A program made the position numbers and the translations under genes. Below the pieces are notes generated by a model. It was not told the origin of the DNA. It was given only the letters and a program-made list of their open reading frames with translations, and did not search any database. From Cryptomeria japonica (lineage: Eukaryota; Streptophyta; Pinopsida; Cupressales; Cupressaceae), in assembly GCF_030272615.1 (NCBI RefSeq), contig NC_081410.1, positions 259,269,533 to 259,333,532 of the forward strand: DNA of 64,000 nt, written 5' to 3'. Of this stretch, positions 11,376-23,442 are shown piece after piece. Positions within the stretch are counted from its first letter, which is position 1; every line of letters starts with the position of its first letter.

Positions 11376-14300
11376 ATTATATCTAAGGGTTGGGATAGTT
11401 TCAGTTTTGCTTTCTACATTGCATATCATTTTCTTAAAAGCACTGCATCACCTATTATTTCTTTTTTTTTTATGCATCGCATTCGCAAATTTTTTGCATT
11501 TGCATATAGCAACATTAATCAAACAAGGCATCTATCCAAATTTATTATTTATTTACATTCAAGACAAACACAAGTCATCTCCTTTCTTAAATATTCGGAC
11601 ATGAAGTCTTGAGATCCTAAGGTCATTCATTTTCAACATTACCCTGCGACGACGCTTTACTTATGGTTGGGTAGTGATTTCACTATTTGAGACTTGTTAA
11701 CCCAAAATCTATCAATTACTATATCTCAAACACATTAACAAAATCTCTAATTCATTCTAGATACCTACTTGATCATATGACTAGTGAAAAATCTAAAATT
11801 CTACTTCAGCATCATTGTAATTGTCACACCCAAGTAGGTTTCATTACTTACAAGTCAAAGCAAGAAAAGAAAAAAAAGTGCTATGCCAAATATTCATCTT
11901 AAGGCAAAAGAGAAATGATATATAACTGAAATATCACACATACAAAGTGCGACAAAAAGCTTGGCTATGGGAACATGCAAGTAACTCCATCAGGGCTATG
12001 GACGTCTACTGGCAATGGAGCAATATTTGAGAAATTACAGTCTATAACCTCAGTGGAGCTCTAAAAGCTTGTTGGCAGTGAGGCTCTATTCGGGATGCTT
12101 TTGAAGTTAGGATAATCTATGTAGCTATTCATATGGGATGCTAAGGATATTTAGTTAACACAAGCGTGAGAATTAACTCATTTGCACTCACATGGGAAAA
12201 AGAAGATCAAAGTTCAAGAATCTATGAGGAAGTTCTCTGTGTCTCCATTTGTAAATCCTAGTCACTAAGTGTGTTAATTTGGATGTTCCAGGGGACCTTA
12301 TGGATCGATTGACTGCTTATATATGAAATGTTTTGTACCTTCAATTCAATTGATGTATTACAAAATGCTGAACAAACATGCTCATCCTTGTTCGAATAAG
12401 AAATGTATCTTCATCATGCATATTGCATTAACATAGGTCATATCAAAAATTCATTATCTCCACATGCATTCTGCAGATCATCATGTCATATAGGTTTTCA
12501 TATTGGGGGCATAGCTAAAAAATCCTAAAAATCATAAAAGACCTAAAAATGTCCTAAAAAATCCTAAAAATATCCAGAAAAAAAAATCCTAAAAATAAAA
12601 AAATCACTAAATCAAAAAACTGAAAAAATCAAAGCAAGAAAGCATAGACTGTCCATCAAACCAAATCAACAACAGATAAAATCTCAAAGTCTGCAACCAA
12701 ACTTATCGCATGTCTTTTTAATCAATCTATCAAACATCAGCATGTCTTATACAAGGAAGGATATACTCAAAACCAAAAAGATCGGTCTTAAATGAGGTAC
12801 TTACTCTTTGAAACCAGACATTCCTATCAATGATCAAATCAAAACAATGACATAGATCAATATGGCTACTGGATTTTGTCTAGGTTGGTCTTATCTCTTG
12901 TACTGAAGTCCTACATCTTTGCTTTCGCTTGTATATATATCTTTTAGTCGCTTTTGTGACATCCTGGTTCTTTTGGAACCTCATGGCTTGAAACCGATCA
13001 ATGTCCTAGTCTTAGGGTAATCGACTGATCAATATAAATCTCCTAAGCAGTTCATCCAAGTCATCTTTCTATCAATAGTACCCGATCATCCAATCCAAGT
13101 CAGTCACTTGTCTCCAAACTACTAAAGAGTTTTATCACTGAGTAAACAAGCAAAACAAGACTAATGAAAACAATCACTACACTATTTGAGATATAATTGA
13201 AATTTTCTTTGTGTGTTGTATTTTAAATTGGTTTTTGATTATTATTCCCTCTGAGTAACTTGAGGAAGTCTATCTTGACTAAGAGGAGCAAGGATTGGGG
13301 ACAAAATACTTTTCTTTGTTTTATTCTTGTAGGAGTGTTTCTGATGATATGGAAACATCTATTAAGTTGGGTGTCTGTGATTAGTGCCTTCACATCAATG
13401 TGAAATCGCCACACATACCTTGACTCCACTTATTTGTATGCTATAGGGAGGTTGGAGTCATTTCTTTGTTTGTTTTGAGAGAATTTATTTAATGTGCAAT
13501 CCGGATGCATGTGTAATCTATCCAAGGATATGAATGATAAAAGGGTCATTGCGGACAAGATAATTAATATTGCATATGAAAAGGAAGGAAAACTGTTTTG
13601 CTTGTTGTGTTTGTAAAAAGCTCAGTAATGAAAATTAAGCATACCAAATCCAGTGACTAAGTTTAGGTTGCATTCATTCTAAATTTTTATGCATTTCAAG
13701 TGATTTCGGCATGATAACAATGATCTCTTTATCTTTTGAATGAGAGTCTGAAGCAATCGTCATTTCTCAGCTAAGTGGTCTCTTTTTCATCATCGTTTCT
13801 TTGATCGAGTACTTGTGTATTGAGATGTTAGCTGCATGCATGAGCATCTTATATAGATTAAAAATGTTTCATTATATATTTATTTGCATTAATATTATTA
13901 CATGAAAAATAAACATTTGCATTACTAGTTACTCATTTTCATCATTTATTTGCATAAAAAAAAAAAACATCCATATTCATCTCCATTACATACATCCATA
14001 CTGAAAAGATATGCATACATATAGAATAAAGCATATAAAAAGACATCTCATAATCAATCAACACAAGTATGATGAAATCAAATCAAGAGCTCATATATCT
14101 TATTATAATCTCAGCGTCTAAGAGTACAAATGATATCAACTATCATATACAATGTCTCATCAGAGAAAGAATCGTATAGGCTACAAAAATGGGGTATATA
14201 ACAAAATCTAGGAGATCTAACAAATCTATCTCTCTATCTCCCCCTCATTTCTAGGTGGAGGAGGTGGTGCCTACTGACCGACATCCTGTCTGGGTGCCCT

Positions 14301-14869
14301 AGCTCCCTCAGATCAAGCCATATACTAAGAATATGACACAACTTGTTACGCTACTGGGACCACTACGCTATAAGCTGTAACATAATAAGTTGCCCAACTC
14401 GTCTGATGCAAAACCTCTCGCTAAAGGGCATCTCACTCAGCTTTGATCTCTGTGACTTGTCAATCTCGCTTTGCCAGCTATGTTTGTGCCACTGTCAACT
14501 GTGACTACAAACCTATCACCCTCGCCCTCAAAGACCATACTATGTTTGGTACTGCTTTCTCTCTCCCAACATCCCCCTCTCTGCCTCCTTGCTCATCCCT
14601 TCATTGCCTAACTTGCCTAAGAGCCGCTCTCTCCTCCTCACCTCCAACCTCTGCTACCCTAGAATCGCCAGCCTCAACCCCAATAGCTCCTAAGCATCCA
14701 CCCTCCCCTCTCTATTTCTATCAACCTCCCGCTATTGCCCTACTACTACTAGCACTAGGATCACCTCTTGTCCATCTAGGTACATCTGCTCTCCATCTTT
14801 GTACCTGCACTCATCCCTGTACCTAACCTGGTACCTGTGCTTGTGTTGGTGCATCCTCCTAAACCTCAT
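11376..14869. other. Non-coding interior of element G
   Basis: AT-rich DNA without a supported gene. Notable points are a GGGGGCATA motif at 12505-12513 followed by a run of CCTAAAAAT-like units (about 12520-12600), and a pyrimidine-rich zone (14430-14830). The second zone is the reverse of a Pro/Arg-poor tail of the mobile-domain pseudogene rather than a plus-strand gene. Confidence 0.5.
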
Positions 14870-16028
14870 CTATAAGAGGCGCATGCTCTCCAGGATCTGT
14901 AAACTGAAGAAAGGGATGTCTCTGAAACCAATCTCTATACTAGGGTAATACTCCCACATCTACCACATCCTCTAGGTACTCCCATCTCTACGGTTGTAAA
15001 CCAGCTAACTCTTGCATGCTCATCACATATGAGAGTCTCGATGCCCATCCTCATCTCTCCTCCTCCCCATATCTAGCATACACTGTGAACTCCTGGGATA
15101 TACTTTGTGGTCTCCCATACTATCTCAAAACCCTAGATACTACAAACCACTCAATAATAGAACTCAATCTATCGATCAGAAGTCTAGTCATAAACATATC
15201 TCTCTGTTGTGCCCTCCAATCATCCCATAGCTCTAGACCCCTATACAGTCTCCATACTACAACGATCAAGTCATCCAACTACCTCCTCCAAAAATTAGTC
15301 TTGCCCAAGTGGGGCTATGTAACATAACCTGAGTACCAGCATATGATAGGCTGATGTGCCTCCCTAGAATCATCTACAATAGGTCTGGATATCAGGATAT
15401 GCTCCCATTCCCATATCTACAAAACTAGGACACATGTTGCCATGCTCTTCCCCTCACGATAGACAATCTCATGCATCTTATGGTACATATGAGAGAGTAA
15501 GCATGAACCCCAACCTAATCTCACTGGATGAGTAAGCAACCTCTGTAGAATTCTACCCCATCCACATAAAAATCCATGTTGTCCTCTATCAGACATAACG
15601 AAACAACCAATCATGTCAGCCAAAATGCAAGACAGAGGGTACTCTACACCATACCTTCTCATCAAATCATCCCAAGTGATAGCATGATCAAGGATAGTCT
15701 CATCATGGAATATATGTCTAGGAGCCAAAATACCCAGTTGTGGAGTAGAATCATAATCTACCTTGTCTCCAACAAACAGAATCCTCAATATCCTATAAAT
15801 ATCCTCTGGCATGATTGTCATCTCTGCAATCAGCAAATGAAAAGTCTTGTGCTCAGAATAGAAACTCTCAACTAATGCGGTCAACATATCATGATTCACA
15901 GGGATATCAGGCATCTGTAACAAATATCCAAATCCACACAACCCTATGTGACCTCTTTGTGTGTTTGATAAACCATGCATTAATCTCATCATCGACGAAT
16001 ATGTACACTGAAACTGAATATCTGGCAA
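14870..16028 (-). pseudogene. Plant mobile domain (aminotransferase-like) protein, antisense in element G
   Basis: The first 203 codons (16028-15417) are open. They carry the mobile-domain pattern: a leading block (CGFGYLLQMPDI), LTALVESFYSEHKTFHLLIAEMT, EDIYRILRILFVGD, and later HMYHKMHEIVYREGKSMA. After a stop at 15417 the family resemblance continues as IWEWEHILISRP, then YSGYVT and a basic stretch, down to about 14870, with more stops. Plant mobile domains occur in MAIN/MAIL-type host proteins and are also carried by MULE and gypsy transposons. Here the ORF is antisense to the LTRs and near the 3' LTR, the position reported for extra antisense ORFs of some Tat-lineage gypsy elements. The function is not known from the sequence. 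Confidence 0.65.
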
Positions 16029-17239
16029 CTGAATCTACAAAATCGAACACACAAATCATCAATACGTGATCAAATTTGTGCTAATAATGTGTTAAACATT
16101 CTAAAGAATCCAAATTTACAACATTCAAAATAAAAAATTGCTCTATAGACCTTCAAAAATACTTGTTGTTTTCCATACAAATTACCACAAACAAGCAACA
16201 ACTCGTACGAGAAAACACAACAATCTGCACGAGTAAATAGACCCAAACAACAAGTAGTAACATGTCACATGATTAAATGGTCTCTCAAGAACATACTCGT
16301 ATGATACATGGGTAACCACCATACGAGAAACCCTACTTGCCCATGTGATAAAACAAAAACTTCCAAAAACTCGTATGAGAAAGCGTATGACACCGAATGA
16401 TAAAACAACATAACATGACTTTAAACAAAATTCAACAAAAATTCAAATAATTAGAAATTCAACAGGCTTAAGATCGATCACTTACTATTGGGGCATAGTT
16501 TCGTGGTCAATTATGTTGTCTCTAGCACTCGAATTGATGCTCTTGAATCGAAATTGCCATTTTTCTTCACATGAGGTTTTTCAAAATTTTCACTTTCAGA
16601 GGTAAAAATGAATTGACAATGACACATTGAACCCCTTTTATAGCCCAAACCCTAATTTTCAAACTTTCTCCGATGGATATAAAATTTATACCTTTGCCTA
16701 GATTGACTGTCCTGAGTCCATTTTCAAGATTGAAATCAAAATTTGATGTCAATTTTCTAGTCGAAATTTCATAATGTTGACCACTTAGCACTTTCATCCT
16801 CAAGTCAATTTTCGAATCATTTTGCGCTCAATTCAATTCTTAATTCTTATATCAATCTTCGTGCTCAAATAATTATCATCGCTAAATCTTTTTATCTTCT
16901 CAAAATTGCCTAAAATTGTTGTACCCTCGCTATCTTTAGATTTCACTCCCAAGGGGGCATACTTGATAACACCTTTTCAACGATTATCATTATTCAAAAG
17001 TTGAGAAATTTTTCAAATCTTCATCTAAAGTTGAGCAGAATTATTTTCAGTCAAAGAAAATCAATTAATAAACCTTGTTACTAAGGGAATCTTAACTAAA
17101 TCACATCGTATCAAGTTGAGATTCTTCGATGTCAAATAAATCAATCTCTAGGGGCATATCAATTTTTGTCCTGATTTGAATCAACCTTCAAATCGATGTT
17201 CAATCATGTCACATCAAATCAATCTGGACATTTACTCTT
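16029..17239. other. Non-coding interior of element G, 3' half
   Basis: AT-rich with no gene. GGGGCATA motifs recur at 16500, 16953 (GGGGGCATA) and 17151. The stretch 16200-16400 has several CTCGTA(C/T)GA-like short repeats. Confidence 0.45.
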
Positions 17240-17450
17240 GCTAATCGATTCTTGTTCAATCAAGTTCAGAATCGGTTTTATCTCTTGCTCAGTCAACTCT
17301 TGTTCAATCAAGTTCAGAATTGGTTTTGTTTCTTCACTCAATCTAGTTCAATCAAGTTCTAGATTGCTGCTTGTTTCTTGATAACTCAAGTTCAAGAATG
17401 GTATCTTGCTCTTTGTCGATCCTTGTTCAATCAAGTTCAGGATCAGTAGC
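17240..17450 (+). repeat. Imperfect tandem repeat before 3' LTR of G
   Basis: Four spaced copies of a block with core TTCAATCAAGTTCAGAAT (near 17253, 17301, 17346 and 17428), separated by TTG/CTC-rich spacers. Tandem repeats just upstream of the 3' LTR are common in Tat-like gypsy elements. Confidence 0.6.
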
Positions 17451-17594
17451 ATTTTAATCAATCTATTCAGTTTCATTGCTTCAGATCAAGTTGAACATCT
17501 CGCTCTTCATCGGTTTGTGATTCATCAGGTTTAGAACTAATATCTATTTGACATCAACTATTCTTTGAACCAACGCATTGCTTTCACATTAATT

Positions 17595-17608
17595 CAAAGA
17601 AGGGCAAA
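17595..17608 (+). promoter_or_regulatory. Polypurine tract of element G
   Basis: The sequence CAAAGAAGGGCAAA abuts the TG of the right LTR at 17609. It would prime plus-strand DNA synthesis and sets the element's orientation. Confidence 0.6.
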
Positions 17609-18675
17609 TGTAATACCCTAAAAATGGTCACCTAAACCATGGGCCCCTAATCTCGACAACATCACCAAGGTCCTAACCAAAGGCAATTAAATCAACTTTG
17701 GGCACCCAATTAATTAATTCTTCAATCATTAATGTTACATGGCAAATAAATCACTCTATATTAATTAAATCATTCCAAGTAAATCATTTTGATCAGTTAT
17801 CCTATTTTATTTAATTAAATAACCTAAGACATGTTTAATTAATAAATAAATTTTCCATTTAAATCACAAAAAAAGAAATTAATTTAAAGAAAAAGAGGTA
17901 TTAATCTACAAAAGAAAAGAGTTAAATTGAGAGAAGAAATCAAACTTAAGATATTTCTTTTTCTAAAATTGAGATAACTCGAGAAATCAGAAAACCAATT
18001 AAATTGAATTAATCATTTTCTCTAAAATTAAAACTCAAAGCTTTTCTTGAGGAAAGAGGTTCAGTTGCATTGAAAAAGGATTTTTCTAAATAAAAATCTT
18101 GAGCAAATTAAATCTATCTCAAGATTAACTTGATCTGATCTCTCCATTATTTCAATTATTCTGAATTGTGCTTTTTCTTGAGGAATCTCAGCCGCTCATT
18201 GCTAATCGGTCTTGAGCATTGGTCTCTCTTGTGAGTCTCTATAATTTCAACCCTTCATCTCTCATTCAAAACACCCTAGAGATTTATTGTTATTATGTAG
18301 TTTTTGCTCTCGAGTCATTGAAAATATTGTGCTTTAGGATTATTGCTTCTTAGTTTATCTTTTTGTATACTTAGTTTAATCATGATTGCTTGAATTCATC
18401 TAGCTTATTATTCATTCATCTAGCTTAATCTTGCATCCATTTAGCTTATTTTTGTACTCATATATATTAAATCCTTCATCTTGGTGTAGTCTAGTCACTA
18501 GTATTGCTTAAACAAATCTGAGAGCAAGTCTATACTCGCATCTTTTAGAAGGCAATAGGTCGATTTGTATGGTTTTTATATTCATGATTATATATGTCTA
18601 ACCATGTATGCAATGACTTAATTGGTGTATTGTGTCTTAAAACTTATATATACTTATCCACTTTTCACACACACA
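17609..18675 (+). repeat. 3' LTR of element G (1067 bp)
   Basis: Starts TGTAATACCCTAAAAATGG, carries TATAATTTC near 18240, and ends in a short CA run before flank AATGG. The last 180 bp do not match the left copy, so one LTR has gained or lost sequence there. Confidence 0.65.
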
Positions 18676-19060
18676 AATGGGACTACTTGCATTGCATGTA
18701 TCAGGGTCATCCAAGGAGTATGTTATATGCTAGATCAAGGTCAAGCACTTGGAAAACCACATCTTTCTCCACTGGTCCTACTCTAATAGGCAAGACAATG
18801 GATCCTTTTGATGCTCTCTCTTCTCCAATATAAGCTTTAATTGTAATCTTTTTCTTTGGATCCATATCGTTCTTTGAAAACCCCAATGCAAGGACTACTT
18901 TAAGAGAGCATATAGTCAAACCAGCCCCTCCATCTATTGGGACACATTTTATTCTATGTTTATGTACAAGTACTTCTATGTGAATAGGTACATTATGGGG
19001 TCGATTTATAGCTAGATCATCATGTTTGGTGAAATATAAGAAATGAGGAGTGGTTAAGTG
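18676..19060 (-). pseudogene. pol: Gypsy E aspartic protease
   Basis: On the minus strand: HNVPIHIEVLVHKHRIKCV, then the active-site block PIDGGAGLTICS, LALGFSKNDMDPKKKITIKAY, SKGSIVLPIRVGPVEKDVVF and DLAYNILLG. The usual DTG/DSG triad is DGG, the form common in this group of plant gypsy elements. After NILLG the next codon is TGA where Arg is expected, and a one-base loss follows within the PWIHAMQ region. It lies between Gag and the RT linker, with solo LTR F on one side and element G on the other. Confidence 0.8.
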
Positions 19061-20400
19061 TGTTGGTAGCAACAATGCAGAAAAACTGAGAGGGGGGGGG
19101 TGAATCAATTTTCACTAAACTCAAACAAGTTAATCTCAACTTTAGATATGATCAGGAATAGAAATAGAAAAGATAAACACCACGTCAACAACACACATAA
19201 CACATGGATTTTTGACGTGGAAAACTTGATTAAGGGAAAAACCATAGTGGGAACCTACCCACAATATGATGATACTCTGCAGTAGTATATGTAAATATTA
19301 CAATGGGGAAGGCACATGCATTCAAGCACACTGCCTAGACATCACTGCTCTAAAACAATAAAGGGATACAACCCTAGGAAGGCTCACTACCTTACAAAGA
19401 TTGGACAACAATCCAGATTACATGAACTAAAAGAATAGCATCTCCAAATGCCTGATTATAGTTCCAATTAAGCATAATGTCTGCACAACAACACTTCTCT
19501 GCTCTGCCACACTATCGAAAGATTAATTTGCTTTTTTTCACATACAACATAGATCATAAATACAACCATAAATATACATCTTACAGTATCACAACACTTA
19601 TTTATACAAATCATCAACCTTAACCTTAAGGTTGGCTCAACACATAAGACCTAATTACAAAATTACACCACACGATACATAAATCCATATGCGGACCAAT
19701 ACAATGTTGGCAAGGACATGGCATGGACCCAAATCAAATCCTCAAACATGCAACACCATTGAATATCTCACCAAGATCATCCACAACACGCAACAACCAT
19801 CGAGTCGGCCAAAAGTTGTATAACACAAAGAATACCACCAAACCAATAAAATATTCAATAACGTGCACCACGATCAATGCGGACCACCAAGACACATAGA
19901 ACATGATCAGAGAATATCAACAAGGAACATGAATTCCACCATAATAACCACAACAACTCGGATAATAAAAATCATCATCATTTCATCACTGAAGCTCAAG
20001 AACACCAACAACAAAATGAAAGATACACTTCTGAAGTTCCAAATCATGAACCACCAGAACCGAGGACACACATGAACGTCCCGAACACTCTCCAAATTTT
20101 GTACAACATAATGAATCAATTTTGGAGCAATATAATCTAGAAATCACAACTCTGCAATACAAACCGATAGAAAAAACAATCATCACACCAGATCACATAA
20201 CTCGACCAAATCACCTTCTAGAACACTAAAACTCATACTAAATCAACTAGAGATAAGTATCTCAAAACTCATTAATTCACATCAGCACATCTGAAACAAA
20301 TCACCCAAACCAACTCTCTGAAACATACCAATTCTTAGCAACATAGGAATATGTTGACATCAATGACAACAACACATTCCAACAACTCTAATATCCAACA
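19061..20400. mobile_element. Solo LTR F (1340 bp), TSD AAGTG
   Basis: Begins TGTTGGTAGCAACAATG and ends ATATCCAACA. It is flanked by perfect 5-bp repeats AAGTG (19056-19060 and 20401-20405). Removing it rejoins gypsy E codons MVGHLTTPHF. It has the same G-tract block (about 19085-19100), GTGGG/CCCAC repeat (19247-19251 / 19258-19262) and ATACT/AGTAT hairpin (19272-19276 / 19284-19288) as elements A-D and H. No internal domain is present, so it is a recombination remnant. The small ORFs inside it look spurious. Confidence 0.85.
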
Positions 20401-21443
20401 AAGTGTCCCACCATGGCCTGAAACTGTGCGGGATCAATATTTGGGGATACATTGGTCTCTTGTAGAGATTTCTCCAAAATTTCTTAATGAGTAGGTGACA
20501 AGCGTAAAACCTCTAGGATGGAAATGTGAGTAGGTGTTTTCTTAATCTGATCTAGGACATTGTATTGGTTAGTCACGGATGATGGCTTAGGTGGTGCTCC
20601 TCGAAGGGTGAATTTTCCATGACGTGTTGTGACATTGCAATCAGGTTTATTGTTTATGGTAATCAAATTTACATAGGAATCACTTTCAGATATGTTATTG
20701 ATAACGTAATCATAGGACTCATTTATATAATTGACCTTCTCTTTACCCGATTTCAAGGGAGTTCTTTTCTCATAATTCGGAAGAGGATCCTTAAATGCTA
20801 CATGTTCTTCATTGGATTTATGTCCATCTACTGATATTTCCCCTTTGTCAATCAAATCTTGTATAGTGTGTTTCAACCTCTGATAATCATTGGTTTTGTG
20901 CCCTTTACTTATATGAAATTCATAGTAGTCTTGGTCATTCCACCATGCAAGTCTAACCTTTGGTTCATAGTCTCTTGCCTCAGGTAATGTGATGAGATTA
21001 TTTGAGATAATCTTCCTCAAAGTAGTTTCAAGTGGCTCACCTAATGGTGTGAATTTCCTTCGAGGAGGATAAGAAGTCTTAGGCTTGGATGCATTGTTAC
21101 TATTTTGATTGTCTGTGTTGTTTTGAGGGCCTGATAAATTTAAGATGGGTTCTTTTTCTTCAAGAGTTTGTGCATCCACAACACCATCATTGACAATGTT
21201 TTTGTTATTGGTCCAAAATATTGATTTATCATTGTTATTACTTGGACCAACATTATCTTTGTAAATTTTAATCATTCCCTTCTCTATTAAGGATTTCTCA
21301 ATGGTAAGCCCAATATCTATCATTTATGTAAAAGTAGGAGGACACTAAAGTTGCAATCTATAGCTCAATTCTGTATTCAAATTATGGATGAATATTTCAA
21401 TATTTTGTTCCTTAGGTAAATCATAAGGACACTTGCTCACAAG
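20401..21443 (-). pseudogene. gag: Gypsy E Gag, C-terminal part
   Basis: Minus strand from 21443, directly continuing the QIWRQL segment at 36235: SKCPYDLPKEQNIEIFIHNL, then an open stretch (21323-20484). This includes RRKFTPLGEPLETTLRKII, PKVRLAWWNDQDYYEFHISK, GHKTNDYQRLKHTIQDLIDKG and EVLRLSPTH, followed by DPAQFQAMVGH up to solo LTR F. The YEFHISKGHKTNDYQRL block stands where a Cys/His knuckle is expected (usually C..H...H...C); the Cys residues are Tyr here. Confidence 0.75.
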
Positions 21444-22320
21444 TGTTAAGTCCCAAAGACAATTGAGAGGGGGGGTGAATCAATTGTCAAATAAATTCGA
21501 TCCAGAAACAACTTAACCAACCTTAATGCTTAATACCGATAAACCAAACTTTATGTCAGTAGATAGTTTATCAGTTAATTGCAGTACCGGAAAAGATTAA
21601 TGCATGAAACAAAAAGACAATAACATCCACAACACATAACACCAATATTTGTACATGGAAACCCTGCAAGGGGAAAAAACATAGTGGGAAACCTTACCCA
21701 CAATTAGATGATACTACTATAGATAGTATGTGTATACAAATGGGATCTGCACATGCAGAAAGGCCAAGTGCCTAGAGCTCACTACTCAAACACAAATAGG
21801 AGTCACACTGACTACAATTGGATGGTTAAATCCAATAATGATGTACTGCTCAAAATGGCATCTTCATATGCTAGATTCAGTATCGGTTCAATTCTGATAT
21901 GTCTTCACAAAAACCTTCTTCACCTTCAAATGATGTCTATGTGTATAGCTCTTCTTATTCTCGCATATACCTTCTTACAATTCCTTTTTTTAATCGCATA
22001 TCGATCTTACAAATAAGATCTTACATATATACCATAACCTAATACCAATTTTAGTAGGTTGGCTCTATAAGATACTACAATAAAATCAATAATCGATGCA
22101 AAATCTGATTCAACATGTCGGCTTAATGCATTTACAATAACAACAAAATCATCTCCAAAGCGTGTCCTGCTGATCTGGAATAGATAAGTCTGTCGGTGCT
22201 TATTCTAGACCTATTTGTCGGTAACAACAAAGCATACACGAATATACCAATGAACAAATCTCCAAGACAAAGTGTCCAAATGATGTCTTCGACTTAACCA
22301 AGTGTTTTCCATGTTATTCC
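21444..22320 (-). repeat. 3' LTR of element C, first piece
   Basis: Plus-strand start TGTTAAGTCCC. It matches 35161-36065 and is broken at ATTCC by element B; it resumes at 28842. The GTGGG/CCCAC repeat (21684-21688 / 21697-21701) and ATACTA/TAGTAT hairpin (21711-21716 / 21724-21729) are intact here. Confidence 0.85.
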
Positions 22321-23104
22321 TGTTAGGATTCCCATAGATACTGAGAGGGGGGGTTGAATCGGTATCTAACCGGTGAATTGAATTTCTTAACTTAAAACAT
22401 GTAGAACATTTATAACAGTGTACCAGTATGCAAGAAATAATGCAATAAATAGAATTAAAAGCATCCACATGAAAAGCACACCATGACACAAGGATTTAAT
22501 GAAGAAACCCGGTGTGGGAAAAACCTTGGTGGGATTTGTGACCCACAATATTCACTTACTAGCCAATAAGAGAATATTACTTACAAGAAGGCCAATTGCC
22601 TAGAGCTCACTACTCAATGGGAAGTCTCCCTGACTTACAATGTGGATTATACAAACCCAGTATCTTGTATTGCTTTACAATAGCATCTATAATGCCAGAT
22701 CTAGTACCGATTTCTACTATGTTCTTTACATAAAACCTTTAACCTATATTTCGCATAATAGTTCTGCCTAATATCTTTTTTTCTTTTCACTTCCAAAATG
22801 TCTACAATGATCTCTCTTATATATAAGAGTCATTTTACAACTTTCCAAGTCGGCTTACAAAGTTTTTACAATAATAAACAAAATATAATATATCAAAAAT
22901 CCTGTCGGCCTCTATGTCAGTATGCTTCCTTTCTCTGTGTCGGTGCCAGTGGTCTGAGTGTCGGTGTAGAGTGTGATCTGTTGATGCTAGTGAACTATCT
23001 TTCTGGTGTAATGTCTTGCCCGTGCCATAGGATTGTAAGGTTGCCATCAATGACAAAACCTTCAATCACCTACAATGTCTCATTGGAGTGTGCATATGCC
23101 AACA
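22321..23104 (-). repeat. 3' LTR of element B (784 bp)
   Basis: Plus-strand TGTTAGGATTCCC to TATGCCAACA. Close match to 28034-28836 and to the LTR of A. Hairpin stems lie at 22529-22533/22542-22546 and 22547-22553/22572-22578. Confidence 0.9.
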
Positions 23105-23120
23105 ATCTCCCCCTTTGGCA
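23105..23120 (-). promoter_or_regulatory. Polypurine tract of element B
   Basis: The minus strand reads GCCAAAGGGGGAGAT directly against the 3' LTR. The same tract occurs at 29012 in element C, a sign of shared cis-acting signals. Confidence 0.8.
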
Positions 23121-23442
23121 TTGATGGCAACACTCATGAGAAAATTCAAAAGTGTATCCAAAAATTTAATATGTTACCAAAAATATAAGAACTCCCCCTC
23201 AGTAGATAAGTCTTTTGCCGGTTATTTTCTCATACTACTACTCCCCCTTTGGCATCAATGACAAAGGTTGTCAAGATGTCAGTAGAGTTGTAGTCTCAAC
23301 TTTGTAACTGGGTAGTTACAATTTGAAATAGATCCACCAAAATCAAGTTTATACTCTCCATAAACTTCTTACTATCTCTTATTGTTGTCGTTGCTCTTTT
23401 AACTATACCGGTGAGGTGCTGCATATGCTCTGTCGGTGTTTT

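Larger units (their letters stand above)
10325..18675 (+). mobile_element. Pol-less LTR element G with antisense ORF, nested in gypsy E
   Basis: Left LTR (from 10325) and right LTR (17609-18675) both begin TGTAATA(T/C)CCTAAAAATGG and stay alike for about 1 kb. The flanks are GATGG (10320-10324) and AATGG (18676-18680), a TSD with one change. The interrupted host codons VPSTYH of element E are restored on removal. A purine-rich tract precedes the right LTR, and both LTRs have a TATAA(A/T)TT box, so the element is on the plus strand. The interior of about 6 kb has no gag or pol. Its only substantial ORF is an antisense plant-mobile-domain protein. Confidence 0.75.

Noticed and set aside
14443-14826. 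Pro/Ser/Thr-rich plus-strand ORF of 127 codons
   Set aside because: It is the complement of the mobile-domain pseudogene's low-complexity tail and has no family features or start context.
17240-17450. CRISPR-like spaced repeats
   Set aside because: Repeats and spacers are both imperfect and irregular, and the context is a plant LTR element.
20484-21323. 279-codon minus ORF as a possible host gene
   Set aside because: It continues gypsy E Gag exactly across element C and solo LTR F, so it is transposon sequence.
22798-23124. Recurrent ORF of about 108 codons (also at 28530-28853 and 5052-5330)
   Set aside because: It lies inside the LTRs of A and B and recurs only because the LTR does. There are frame differences between copies and it runs antisense to the element.
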